Source of the DNA: Acholoe squamosa
Lineage: Eukaryota > Annelida > Polychaeta > Phyllodocida > Polynoidae
DNA: 64,000 nt
NCBI GenBank assembly: GCA_949317995.1
Contig: OX439049.1
Coordinates: 15,500,395-15,564,394 of the forward strand
Direction: 5' to 3'
The notes beneath the pieces were generated by a model. It made no database searches. It saw nothing but the letters and a program-made list of their open reading frames with translations, and was not told the DNA's origin. Every line of letters begins with the position of its first letter. The stretch's first letter is position 1. Of the stretch, positions 47,377 to 60,600 are shown piece by piece. Position numbers and translations under genes: made by a program.

Positions 47377-50300
47377 TCGTTCTTTCTTTATTTCTTGCCA
47401 ACGAAAATCCTAAGAGAAAATTGGATAAAATTGAGGGTTATAACCACCGGGCTCACCTGAAACGCGGCCCCAGTCAACCCCCCGGTCATAAAGCATCTTG
47501 TTGTGACGGAGGGTATGCGTCAGGCTCAGGAATAGGAAAGTTTACTTTCTTGTTAAATGAAGAGCTACCAGTAGATTCTAAGCTATTTTTCTTTTCTTAT
47601 TTGAAGTTATGGGGTGTTCTGTTTCCAGGCTACAACAAAAGTAATAACTAGCCCTACATCAATGGTTTCCTTCCCAAAATACGAATCAGGTTCGCGAATG
47701 CTTTCCACAATCTGTGGGGGGGGGGGGGGGCTGGAGACAAAACTCTTCTTTTGTTCAGTGAATAAGGTAGTGATCAATTCCATCAAGCAAAATATGACCT
47801 TGACCCTACTTAATCGTTGTCTGCGTCATCTTTTTATAGGATGCCTCTTTCTCATCATTAAACATGTGGAATACATGTTAAAACTCGCTGTCCATCCTAT
47901 GATCCTCCTCTCTCCCCTGCAGCCTCTTAGTGTATAACATGTAGTACATGATGGATGTAGCATGTAAACAGTGGAGGCCATAGCTATACACAGGTACACA
48001 CACGGCTATACGTGACGGGCATGGGGTAGAAAAGCCTCAGAGGTATGGAAGCTGTGAAGGGCCACAAAAAACATGCAATTCAAAATCAGCATGATTTTTA
48101 TACTTTCCCCAAAGATTAAGTTTCGAGGTGGGGTTCTCGAACACTTATACTTTCAATACTACAGTCTGGTTTGTTACTTATCGGTTTTAAACCCCCTATA
48201 TGTTGAGCAATTCGGCCACCCACAGTACTTTCCACAGTTCCTAAGTACATCAAATAGACAAGATACAAAATAGCCCAGTTCCTTTGTTGCCATTGTGAAG
48301 AGAAGTGGGTGATAGGCTGGGGTGGTGGAGAAACCACCAGGAGGAGTACATGGAGGGATGAAGTGGAAGTATAAACACACTTGTTGCAAAATCTATGTTA
48401 GAGAACACTGTACCCAAGCAACTGCAGACAGGGATGACACAACTCGGTTAATTCCTCCTAGCCATTTTTTTTCTCAAGGCCACCCTCCCCCGCCTTGATT
48501 GCCTTACTTCTAATATTTCATGTGTCACACTATTTTGGCTGCAATGTATACAAACACAATAATTCATCATGTCCCGACGCTATAGAACCTCGAAGAGACA
48601 TCCCTTGCTTTCTGTCAATTGCTGACTAAACCGGCCAAGCGCTATATACACGGCCTATACACGAGACTCTACCTGAGCAACAAACACAGTACATTTTTTG
48701 GCCCATACATGGGAACATTTGGAGGGCCATACATGGGATGTGTGGACATACAAAGGCCATATACGGGACATGGTAAGGGGTAACCGGGGAAGGGGGAAGA
48801 GGGGAAGGGGGACAGGGGAAGGGGGACAGGGGAAGGTGGACAGGGGAAGGGGGACAGGGGAAGGGGGAACAGGATGCACAGGATTATAACTTGATTATTG
48901 TGGCCCGTCCATCAGAGACTCCATGGCCGAGCGGTTAAGGCGACCAACTGCAAATCGTGGGGTACTGAGTTCACCTCTCCTCTCCGGCTATGTTTTTCAT
49001 CATCTTTTCTTTCTCCATACATGGGAAATTCTCTCCATAAACAGGAAAGTCTCTCCATACACAGGAAATTCATAACATACTCCAGATCTTCAACTATAAA
49101 GAACATTTATACCTCACTCATAAGAGGGCTGTAATCAGTTTGATGTGTGCTTTTAGTCCCTAGCTATGTGAAAAAAAGGGAATGTACTGAGTCCATGATA
49201 CGTGTAGCTGTTAATCATATTTCATTTGTGCCCCTAAGTTGATTGGTTAATTGGTGTAGCTACAGTATCAGGGGTTTAGCACCTTCCCAATTATTAATGA
49301 CGCACAGCTAATATACCTCACTGCCTTACTGGAACTACTGTTAAGGTGTGCAGACATGCCCTGTGCCGTCGTTGGTCTAGTTTGAATAACGTACGCTTGT
49401 TTAAAGTATATAACTGCTTGGGTTGATGCATTTTATAATGTTCTAGATTTTTGCTTTCGTTAAAAAGTTGGATAATTTTGACAAAAGTTCACAAAATGCT
49501 GAAAACGTGATTATAGTAACCACCTACCCTTTAATTGGTTCAGTTGTATCACATCAGTTGGCAGCACAGGGCTGTTTTTTTTTATTTATAGTCGCTGTTT
49601 AAGTTATGGTCACTATGTTACGGCTCCTACCTAGCCAACCACTTTCAATCGCATACACCGGACTTATATGACTTTTTTTGTCCTGTGTATGCATCTTTGT
49701 ATGGACTATGTATATATGTACAGGGTTCCTCTGGTATGTCCTGTGTATGGGATAGAATTCCTGTGTATAGGATAGAACTAAGTAGGTCCCGTGTATAGGT
49801 TTTCCTCAGGTGGAGTCCCATGTATAGGATAGAATGGAGCAGGTCCCGTGTATAGGATTCCCTCGGGTGAAGTCCCATGTATAGGATTCCTCGGGTCAGA
49901 CCCATGTATGCTCCTCAGGCGTATAAGGCCACCATATGCCCGAGGGGCTCGGGCGGATAGCATTGGCCCTAAACCGTTTGACTGTTGTTTATCAATGATC
50001 ATTTGCATTAATTTGTTGATGTTTGATGTAATTGTTCCTTGGTACATGTACATGTTTGCTTGGAAAAAAAGATTTGTAAGTGTGCCCTAGGTGAATTTTG
50101 TTTGTGAGGGTGTCGAGCACAGGTGTGAAAAGCTTTCATCACTGTCATTCAGCGCTTCAACCTATTCCTCTGTAAAGCAGGTACCTCCAGCCCAGGCTCA
50201 GCTGTCTCAGCTTGGTCCTACTGTCAACTGGTGCCCAGAATACACGATTCAGGTGAATCTTCCTGGAGGATCTTGCTGAAATGAAAAAAAGTACCAAAAT

Positions 50301-53300
50301 CTATAAATACACCAGGGTGGTGTTTCTCATACTCTTAATGTTATTCAGTGTTTCGCCCCTAACGATGCAATTTCAACTAAAATGACGTGGTGGAAAGTGA
50401 TTAATCAATCATGCAGTACTCACTGTTCCCTGTTCCCAAGGCAAATGGTTCATACAGTTTTCACATGCATATTGTCTGTATGTGTGAATAAGAGACAGCT
50501 AGATGCAGAATAGCCCCTTTCTATGGCGGGAAATATAAATGAGGTCCCTGACTAGTTCAGGTCAGTAAAGGGCTTTAACAGAAGAGGGCTCCACCAGCTG
50601 GCCTCTATGAATTACAATGATATATCACCTGCTTATGACCTGCTTTTTTGTGTTGTCCTATGTTGCCTGTTAAAAAATCTATAGTGTCATACTCTATGCC
50701 CTATTATTTCCAATGCCTTTTTTTGAATATAGGGCAAGCACTATATATTTTGTTTTCAATACAACCTGCCCATGTGCTATGGGCATGTAGTGCATATCTT
50801 GGCCACAAGGTGCCACTCATGGGCCATTAGGTATCCAATCAACAATGGTGTTCACTCATCCATGATGTAGCAAACATTTGTTATGTTATCCAGTAATTTT
50901 AGTGTCGACCTACAGTAAAAATATTGTGTTTTAACTAACTATCTGGGCCTCAAAAGTGCTTTTTTGCTCATAACCCCAGTTCCTTATCCAGCCATAACGC
51001 ACTCTGAGACCTTTTCTTCATCTTCAAGAGGCTGCTAGGTTCAATCCGGACATGTTATTAAATTGGAGAAGCATACAAAGTCAACTCCTCCATACATTTC
51101 CAGTTAAAACCGTTTAGGTTCAATGGGGAATTGATCCCCGGCCGCTGGGTTTATGGGTTAATAATCCACTCCCCCTTCGGGGTCGTGGATTATTAACCCA
51201 TAAACCCACTCGTGCGTTCCCATAACATACATTAAACGCTAAATAATGTGTATATTGCATGCTGAAGTACATTGCACATTAATTCAAAACTTAGGGAGGA
51301 TTTATAGGGAAATGTAACTGATACAAATATGGCATAACTGAAAAATGACAGAATTTTAGTTGGGATAGGAACCTCCACTAACCATGTCAGGGCTGAGAAA
51401 GCTCCCTCTTTTCTCTCTTCCCGGTACTCTCTTTAAGTCACAGGGTCAGGTCCAGAAGGGATGATCTAAGGGACACACAGACAGAATATAGTGGTCCATG
51501 GCATTTTACCTTGATTAAAGATGATCAATAGATGTAGGAGACGGGGCACATACAGGTGCTCATACAGACCAGCACCTGACCTACTCATAAAGTACTGCTT
51601 TAACTGATTGTTACACCTTTGTGTAGTATCAGAGTCTTCCTTCTTACCTTTGGACAAGAAAAAGACAAGTCAGGGTTAGAACAAAAACTCAAGAACTGCA
51701 GGTAATTTCATTATTTCGATGAAACTGTCTTCTACCATTTCAACAAGACCCTCTTGAAGTTACCCCAACGCACCAGCACATGCCAATCACCTAGAATGAA
51801 ACCTGTGAAAATGGGACAGGTGTACCCAAGAGAAGTTAGTGGTACCTCATAGTGTGATGAAATCCCCATATTCTTTACATGGAAATAAAATGTAGAAAAA
51901 GGCATGAACTGTACATCAAACTTTGTAAAGCAGGGGAAGGTGGGTGTGAATCCCTAGGTTAATTATCTGGTTACAACTATAGCCATTTACGATTTTACAC
52001 ATATAGCACTTATGTAGAGTAGCTTTAGGTCTATTTCAGGGTTGCCATATAGTCTAAAAACTCCTCTCTATTTTGTTCTGCTGTATTTCAGACTTGCTTC
52101 TAAGGCAAAAGGCCTCCTCTCTATGGGCCATTTTCCACCACCCGATATGGACCCTCTAACGGCCGCTAGACCCATAGTAGATGCTATTTTCGGCTGACAG
52201 AGACCATGCCTCACCATTAAACCCTATGGCAGCCCTGTCGGCCGAGGTGGTTGTGTGGGGCAGCTATCGCCCGATAGAGCACTCGTATCGGGTGGTGGAA
52301 AATGACCCTATGGAACTGTGCTTGCATTTCAGGGTTACTGCATGGACTAAGGATCCCCCTCTTTGTCGCTATGCTTATATCTTAAGTTTGTTGCACAGAC
52401 TAAGGCATTCTTCCCTTTCCCATCATGCTCAGGGTTGCTGCTCAGGCTAAGGGCTTCCCCATTATCCCACTGTGCTTATATTTCAGGGTTGCTGCACAGA
52501 ATAAGGGATTACACTCTATCGCACTGTGCTTATATTTCAGGGTTGCTGCACAGAATGAGGGATTACACTCTATCGCACTGTGCTTATATTTCAGAGTTGC
52601 TGCACAGAATGAGGGATTACACTCTATTGCACTGTGCTTATATTTCAGGGTTGCTGCTCAGAATGAGGGATTACACTCTATCGCACTGTGCTTATATTTC
52701 AGAGTTGCTGCACAGAATGAGGGATTACACTCTATCGCACTGTGCTTATATTTCAGGGTTGCTGCTCAGGCCAAGGGCTTCCTGTCCATTCGGGATGACT
52801 GCCTGTCACGTGGTGCCTTGTGGGAAGACCCAGATTTCCCTGCAGATAACCGCTCCCTTTGTTACAGTGAGGCGCCCCCTCGTAACTGTGTCTGGAAACG
52901 TCCTGGGGTAAGTGCATGCATACTGCCTAAAGACATTCTCTAAGTTTGGGTGAGGCACAGGGGAGCACTCATATGTGAGAAACAATCCTTTTCTTAAAAA
53001 AGTCTGTCCATAACCACCTCCCCCCCCCCACATACATACTAAATGTATATATATATACGTGATATCGAGGTCGATGAGAGGCACTTGTGAATTCAGAATA
53101 AGGTCTGTTAGAATGTTGGACGAGTTTTAGTTGAAGTGGTATAGGAAGAAAAAACAAAGGTAACCATTTATAAATCCTATTTTTAATCTACAGTGACTTG
53201 AATTTCTATAGCCACATGTCCTTAATCTTAACAAATACTCAGGCCTAATCCCTTGAGAGCTGATCCAAACTGAGTGCTTCTTTATAGGTTGGTCTCCCTA

Positions 53301-56300
53301 GTTGACACAAAAATGTTGTTTAACTATCCATGAAAATATTTTGTATATCTATTGAAGGACATGAACTGTTGTTCTAAACAGTAACCAACATTTCCCTTCC
53401 TGCTTACTGCTTTACTCATTAACTATGCATGTTTCTAGTATCAGGGAGCTGCAACTGGGAATGCTTTAGGGGAATTGACCGGTAAGCAGTGAAGATGTCC
53501 TAATTACCAGAGTTAACTTGATGTAACACTCACACATAGCCTGCTAAGGTGTCCATGTGTAAACAGTCTATGTCTGGGTCTGACATCACTATCACACCTG
53601 TGTAGACCATCTCATATCTTGGGGGAGCCATATAACTCTTACTGACAGCATTATAGAGACTAATATCAAGCTTTCGACCTGGTGTATCTTAGAATTAATT
53701 GCAATTCTGTTAGGCAAACCTTTTCAGTATGGCTAAATATACCATCATCTCATCTTACAAGATACAAATTAAGAAATAGGCTTAATGCAAAATCACTTTT
53801 AAACAGATATTTTGGGGTTCCACAGGGTTCCACATTTGTACCCATGTTTATACAGTAAACGAACTGCTTATTCGTCAGAACGAATCAAATACTACTCTTT
53901 CTTACTTCATTCATAATGGCCCATTATGTTTCTGATCCTCTATCAAGATTATTGTTCAGGCATAAATTGAGGGATTTATGAAACCGAAATTTGGATAAGG
54001 ATGAAATATGCTGATTCCATCAAAAGTCTTGCCTTGTAGAGGTGCATCCCACATGCTACATATAAGTTGTTTTTTTTATCTCTGCAATGCTGGATAAATG
54101 AAGGCGTGACTTGAACAGGCCTGACTGCAATTTTTCCTCATCACCAAAGAAAACTCAAAAACTGTCAGTATCTGGGTGGGACGGGTTACTGGTGCAGGGG
54201 CTGCATACACTAACACATGTAGGTATGAGGATGAATGGGTTCTGCCAACTACACAGACTCCTGGTGGCCAGGTACTGTATGATGAGGCGGGTGGGTGGGG
54301 CAGTGTGTGTATATATTATTTTGGAGGGTGTAGAACTAAGGGGTACATAGTGGCTGCAGAGAGGGTCTCCCAGTGGTTAGGGAAGGGGTACATACCCTAG
54401 AGAATGCTAACACGGCTAAATGTACAATGAAATGAAAGGCATAGGCTGCTTGCTCTTCACTTTGATTGGCAACAGAAAAAAAGTGTCAGTCCCACTACCC
54501 CTATCGATGTCACAGCTACCCAGTAGGCACAGAACATTGCATCAATGTTGACAACCCACTGATATTGTGTTGATGATGTTGATCAACCTGTCTTCAACAC
54601 CTTTTCAATGATTCTATTTCAATGTTGTCAACCAACACCATTTCAACATCCAATCAACAGTTGACATATCAATGTTGAAATATTATTCTCAATTCAATGT
54701 TGACTCAACATTGATTTGTCAATGTTGAATCAACAATATTGATTTCAATGTTGATTCAATGTTGATTCAACATTGACACATCAACAAAGAATGCCCTAAC
54801 AAATATCAAAGTTGTTTCAACATCATATCAATGTTGTGTCAATGTTGAATCAACATAGAAATACAAACGTTGAATCAGTGCTGATGGTTAGATGTTGAAT
54901 CACAGTTGATTTTGATTATGTTGTGTCAACTTTCAAATTCAACTAAATTTCAACCCTATATCAACCGTTGATATGCAAACATTGCAAACGTTGTTTCAAT
55001 GGTTAATCAATGTTGATGTGCCCAGTGGGTACTCTCCTTTCAATGAAAGGAGAGTAGCTGTGAAGGTCTAAGTAAAAATTAAACTATTGGATCTGGAGAA
55101 AGTACGGAAGAAGAGTCTAGTATTGGCAGACTCCAACAGTCTGGCTTTGCTGGATTTCCCTTTGAGAGTCATTTATAACTGGAAACTCACTCAAGAGAAA
55201 AGATATGGCAGACTCTGTAAGGAGGACCCAGCCAATTCTCTCGCCCAGTATTACCACTGAGGTACCTCCTGACTAGAGCTTCTTCAAAAGTTCAAAAAGG
55301 GAGGGTATTTTGGCAAAATTTAAGAATCCTGATTGACACTAGTTCTCGTTTAATCTGTGTAGAAGTAGAATAGCCTTTGTTTGGAAAACATCCTCTGACT
55401 ATGTGCAAGCGTTAGTGCATTGGAAGGAACCCTGTTGGATGTACAATGGTAATCTTGCACAGTGATTACAACACCAAATACATGCTAACAAGGGAAACAT
55501 TGCTGCCATTCCAATATCCAGAAAATTTGGAAGTGTTGCAATTAGATGCCTTGCTTTGTTTTCGCTTTGTTATTTACCATCGACCATAATTTCATATCTT
55601 TCATAGATAAATGATCCAAGCTACTAAAATCTAGGCAAAACATCGAACGAACCTTAGCTAGTACATATGACTAATGTGACTAATAATCACTAGCTATGTT
55701 AGTAATATTCATTAACCTATTCAGGCAAGCTAACTTGACTTAGTGAAGAGAGGAAATCAGACATTCAGTCTAAAGTTTGGATATAAGGGATAGTAGTTTT
55801 CTTACAACCATGTGGCAGTGTCTTTGCATAAGGAACTTTCTAGTAGGTGACCCTGACAGCCATTTCTCATTTCTTCCATGTCATAATGCATAATGATGGT
55901 CACTGATGGTAGATGTAGGGTGGAATGAGGTTGGTTGTGGAATGGGGTGTGAGGTACACATGTGCTGTGCCCCTAGATACACGTCTCCATCCACAAACAT
56001 GTAACTGGAGATGTGTGATGGAGTTAATGAGGGCAGGGATATGACAGGCACCTGCTCCAAAGGTGGAACATATTCATGTGATTTTTTTTTCTACTTGACC
56101 TATTCGATATCTAAGTTGCAGTCAAGACAATTCCTATTATAGTATGGCGGAGAAACAAAGGGATTTTATTACATTATCAAAGGACATAATATTTAGTTTC
56201 GGTGTGTGAAAATGTTGGCACTCCTCTGTACTGTCCTCTGTTCTATGCCTTTCCTTCCTCCTCCATCTCTACCAGTACTTTCATATATCTTTTGTTTATT

Positions 56301-57604
56301 GGTTATATCTCTCTTCTCTATTTTTCCCCTCCTTCACTCAAGCTATATTTTCTTAATGACACCCTCCCTCTCATTCCCCTTCTTTGCCCCCACCGTCTGG
56401 CTCCCCCCTTCCACCTCTCCTCTCTTCCCTGTCTTGTGCCTCCTTCACTTAACCTATATTTTCTACATGGAAACCTTTTCTCTCCCTTCCCTACCCCCAC
56501 CCTCCACCCTCTCCCTGTTCCCTTCCACCAGCTACCTGTGGCTTGTGTAGCGTTTTGCTGATTGATGTGATTGCCTCCAGGTGGCGGTGGTCTAGGGTTT
56601 ACAACAGGAGGGGAGGGAAGCTGGTGGTGGTTGTATATTTATACAGGTAAACTATATCTCACTGAAATATAGGAAAGTTTACCCATTCTGACATGCACGG
56701 GCATTCGTATATTTACATGAAAATAACTCGGGTGAATACTACGAGTTCTTTTGGCTGTGTCCTGTACCTTAGAAACTGTGCCGCTGCCCCAAGGGTTCCC
56801 TGCAAGCTCTAACCTTAATCAAATAAGACTCGTGCATTGAGGTTTATGGCTTAAATCAATGTGAAGTTGCAAAATAAACGGAGTTGCATTTACCCCTTAT
56901 TGATGCATTTCATTGTACACATGTCTCAATTTCATAGACATTCCTCACATCTATTTAACACCTACCATAAATAACCTCAGCTAGCTTTACAAATCGTGCA
57001 TGGAAACAGTCCATGCACTCTAAGTACGATGCATAAAGCACAAGTGTGTAGGTTAAAGACATGAAACCAGTTTGTCAGCCTACAAACAGTTAACCCTTAA
57101 GGCCGGGGAGCATAAAATGCCTCAAAGATAGTGAGTCTACTTAATATATAGAGCTGCATTTGCGAGTTAAGATGCCTTTGTGAGTGAACCAACCCCATAG
57201 AATTGACATAATCGATACATTAATGTAGTCCTGGTGACTTATTCACCTGGGTGCAACCATGCATAATGGGCATAATGCTTTTATACACAATGCGGTACTT
57301 CAGTGTTTAAATGAGACCATGGAGTGGTTGTGCTTTTTCCCTCTTGGTACCTGGAGGATGCAGATTGGGTGAAGTGGAGTAATGGGGATGTTTTGAAGTC
57401 TCCAGCTCCCTCCCCTGTAACCCATGACAGGAGATGTTACTGATGTAGGCATATCACCATTGGGTTAATAACTCAGTATAGACATGGATGGTGTAGGTCT
57501 AGTCAGTGTGCTTCTGTGATCCTGACCCTGAACCAGACACTATAGGCATACCAATTTAATCAGGGGAACGGAGGCGCTGAGGAGGGAGAGATGGAGAGCG
57601 AGAG

Positions 57605-57657
<53 letters not shown>

Positions 57658-60600
57658 AAAGAAACAAAGAGGGAAGAGAGGAAGAAAGAAAAGAGAGAGA
57701 GTGAGCAAAGAGGGAGAGATAGCAGAGGGTGGGGGAGAGCAAGAGAGAAAACAGGGGACGTAGGCACCCCACCCTCATTAGTGAACAGCAGAACTAGCAG
57801 AATGTGTGTTTAATGTGGATTTAGTTGCTCTAGGACCACATGCTCCAACACAGAGGAGAGCAGCTCAAGGAGCAGCTTAGAGGTATGCAGCCCCCCGGTA
57901 GGTCGTAAAGAACACAGGCGGCCCTACCTGCCAGGTATAGGCCCAATGACCAGCTGTTCTATGGTCTACATAATAACTCCTAGTCGGGTGGAATGTTAGA
58001 TACAAAACACAGTGCCTCAGGCATTAAAATACATAGTTGGAAGCTTAAGTTACATCATCTCAAAATTTGGGGACGATAGGTTGGATCCTTCTTTTCATAT
58101 TTTCGTTTTGGCCAGATTCCAAATATTCATGTGCACAAAGGTTGGTCTCGCACTATTTAAAACTTTTGGCAGTGACCAGTGGATGACCAACTTGACCAGT
58201 AAAAATGAAATCAAGAATTTAATGGGATCATGATTGGGACTCAGAATTTGGTTAGTCTCGCTCTTATCAGTCCTGCGAAGTCATCTTAGAGCATTTATGC
58301 TTTGTGAAAATCCATCCGCAGGCTTTGAGAAACACCAGGCAAGTTCCCCACATTTTTCTGTGAAGCTGTGTCATACATACATCAAGTACACAGACGGGGA
58401 GGACAAGGAAGCTGATGGTGATAGATTACTCTGTTATTGGCTTCACATTTTGCTACCTTTTATTTGGTTTTGAAAAAAGGTATAGTCATGATTCCTCTGC
58501 TGATTTATTGACACACTGATTATCCTCTTCCCGTATGCTGCTGTCAGTACTGTTTGAACGCTATATCCCTCTAGTTTAAGATAAGGCCAGTAAATCAAGA
58601 TGTTTTTCAGGTTATAAACCCTGCACAAACAGGTCTCAACAAAGCATGTTTTTTTTTCAATTTTGGGGAAACTGTGTATAGCAGTGCAGTTTGAGGACAG
58701 TTCCCAAGACAATTCAGTGTGCTGTGGGTAATCGCTGCAAGTTAAAGCAGTTTACGAGTAAATGTGTGCATGACTTCTGTAAAAAGAAAAAGAAAGAAAG
58801 AAAGGAGAGGAAGGTAGTAATAGTAGAAGAAGACACCTGTCCTTGTAGAGCTGAGGCCTGTTGTTGTTCAATTGGCTACTGTATATCAGCCTAATATACT
58901 TTTGGGAAATATTCATATGTAGAAGTGTATGTGTTGTGAATGTTAAAAAGTGAGGTCTGAGTTATCTCGGGTATCATGTAAACAGGTGAGCAAGGGGCTG
59001 AATGGATGTGCATGGTAAGGGTATGTATTATGGGTTGGGGAGGGGGCTACACATTTCAACACAGCTGTTCTACTCTCCACGGTTTAGGCTAGTTGGCAAT
59101 GCATATATAAGAGAAAAAAAAAGAGACACACTACCAGAACTCGAAAGTTCATGTCACTCATGGCTTCATACCTGTCAGTTAGTCATTTTTGCTGTCTGCA
59201 TTTCTTCTGCATCCAGGACATTGTATCATGAATTGAATGCTTGTGTGCTACATGCTTTGATTTAATGGGGGAAAAATGTTGCTATCAACAGCTCCTCTTT
59301 GTTGGAGTTCTGCATTTACTATGTTCTTAAAATGTAATCGTCACATACCTTAAACCCTTATATCTACGATTTACGACCAAGACCATGTCAAATTCAAGAA
59401 ATGTCCTATCCCAATTCATTCATTTTTTCCTCATGTTAGGCTAATACGGCCTCTATCATATGTCAGATTTATTGAAGGGTCTACAGTTACTTCATTATGC
59501 AACAAGCTTTAAATAATTTTATCGCTTCCGAAATCCAATCTGTGCCTGAAACACAACATCCAACAGAATCCAGTGCCTTATGTTGCAACCTGACCTACAT
59601 TTTTTTTGCTTCATCTCACAACCATTTGGACCTTAAGACATTTGATGTAATTTGGTGCCCTTGACTGACATACCGTGTCACATAACTGACCGTATTTACA
59701 GGTGACCTTCAAGTACCACCTGTCTTACTGAAGGTCACACAAAGGTCAAGGTGCAGCATTTGTTTTGAATATGAGGAGAATCCTAAGAATCTAATTAAGT
59801 CAGTGTATTCTTCTAGAATTGATTCAATGGATAAGCTGCCATCAGCTTATAAATTTATCTAATACAAGGGGGGTATGTGGAGGATATATTTGCCACACTG
59901 CCTTAGGTCGAATATGTAGGCTAAAGGACATTAAGTAGAATTTATACAGCTCAATCCTCAACCTGAAGTTGTTCTGCCACTAGATTTACCTATAGGCCCC
60001 ATTGGCAGGATTCTACCGCATACTTCAACATCCTGCATGTCCTATGTAATAGTACTTTTTTCTATCACATAATGAATTCAGGGTAGGCCATAGGTTAATG
60101 CTAGCTCAGTTGGAATCAGTGCACAGAGTGGAATGAGTTCTGTGGATGTTGGTCCCTACACTGAGAGTATTAGAAGAAACAGCTATTAGTAAAAGCACTG
60201 TTAGAATTGACAGGTGTGACTTGAACATATATGTCAGATATCTGGCTGACATTCACAATAAAAAGAAAGTTTTTTAAATCAGCATGGATATCAAATTCGT
60301 GCTGAGGTTCATTGTTTGTTGTTGGGGGATGTTGCTGCAATTTGACTCATTTCTTACAGGAACTGGCCTCAGATCCCCGGATGATAGTTGGGGGTGCCTC
60401 CAGATTCGATGTCATGCAAGGCGATCTTGGTACGTAACTCTACATTAACAGAATAAAATATGTTGCATATTGACTTCTCATTTGAATCTATTCCAAGTGT
60501 TCACCCTATCTGTACATGTCATTTGAACAAAGTCATAAATGAGTTACTCAACAAAGGAGAACTGTTGTGTAATGGTAATAGTTGTTAAATCTTGCTTAAA

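Larger units (their letters stand above)
52908..60359 (+). other. Calpain intron 2 (7.45 kb)
   Basis: Bounded by GGG|GTAAGT and TTACAG|GAA. Holds the TGTTGA palindrome element (54517-55030), a hairpin, a pyrimidine-rich stretch (56230-56530) and a (GA)n run. No other gene supported. Confidence 0.8.

Noticed and set aside
48918..48990. Functional tRNA gene
   Set aside because: The D arm is convincing but the T arm lacks GGTTCGA and the anticodon stem is imperfect; listed only as a relic.
56202..56561. Two overlapping open frames of 114-119 aa, Leu/Pro/Ser-rich
   Set aside because: Pyrimidine-rich intron text of low complexity within calpain intron 2; no splice or family support.
57540..57778. 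Minus-strand Ser/Leu-rich open frames
   Set aside because: Translation of the (GA)n microsatellite.
58012..58473. Two adjacent plus-strand open frames of 73 and 79 aa
   Set aside because: No recognisable domain and no fitting splice phases with calpain exons on either side; chance frames in an intron.
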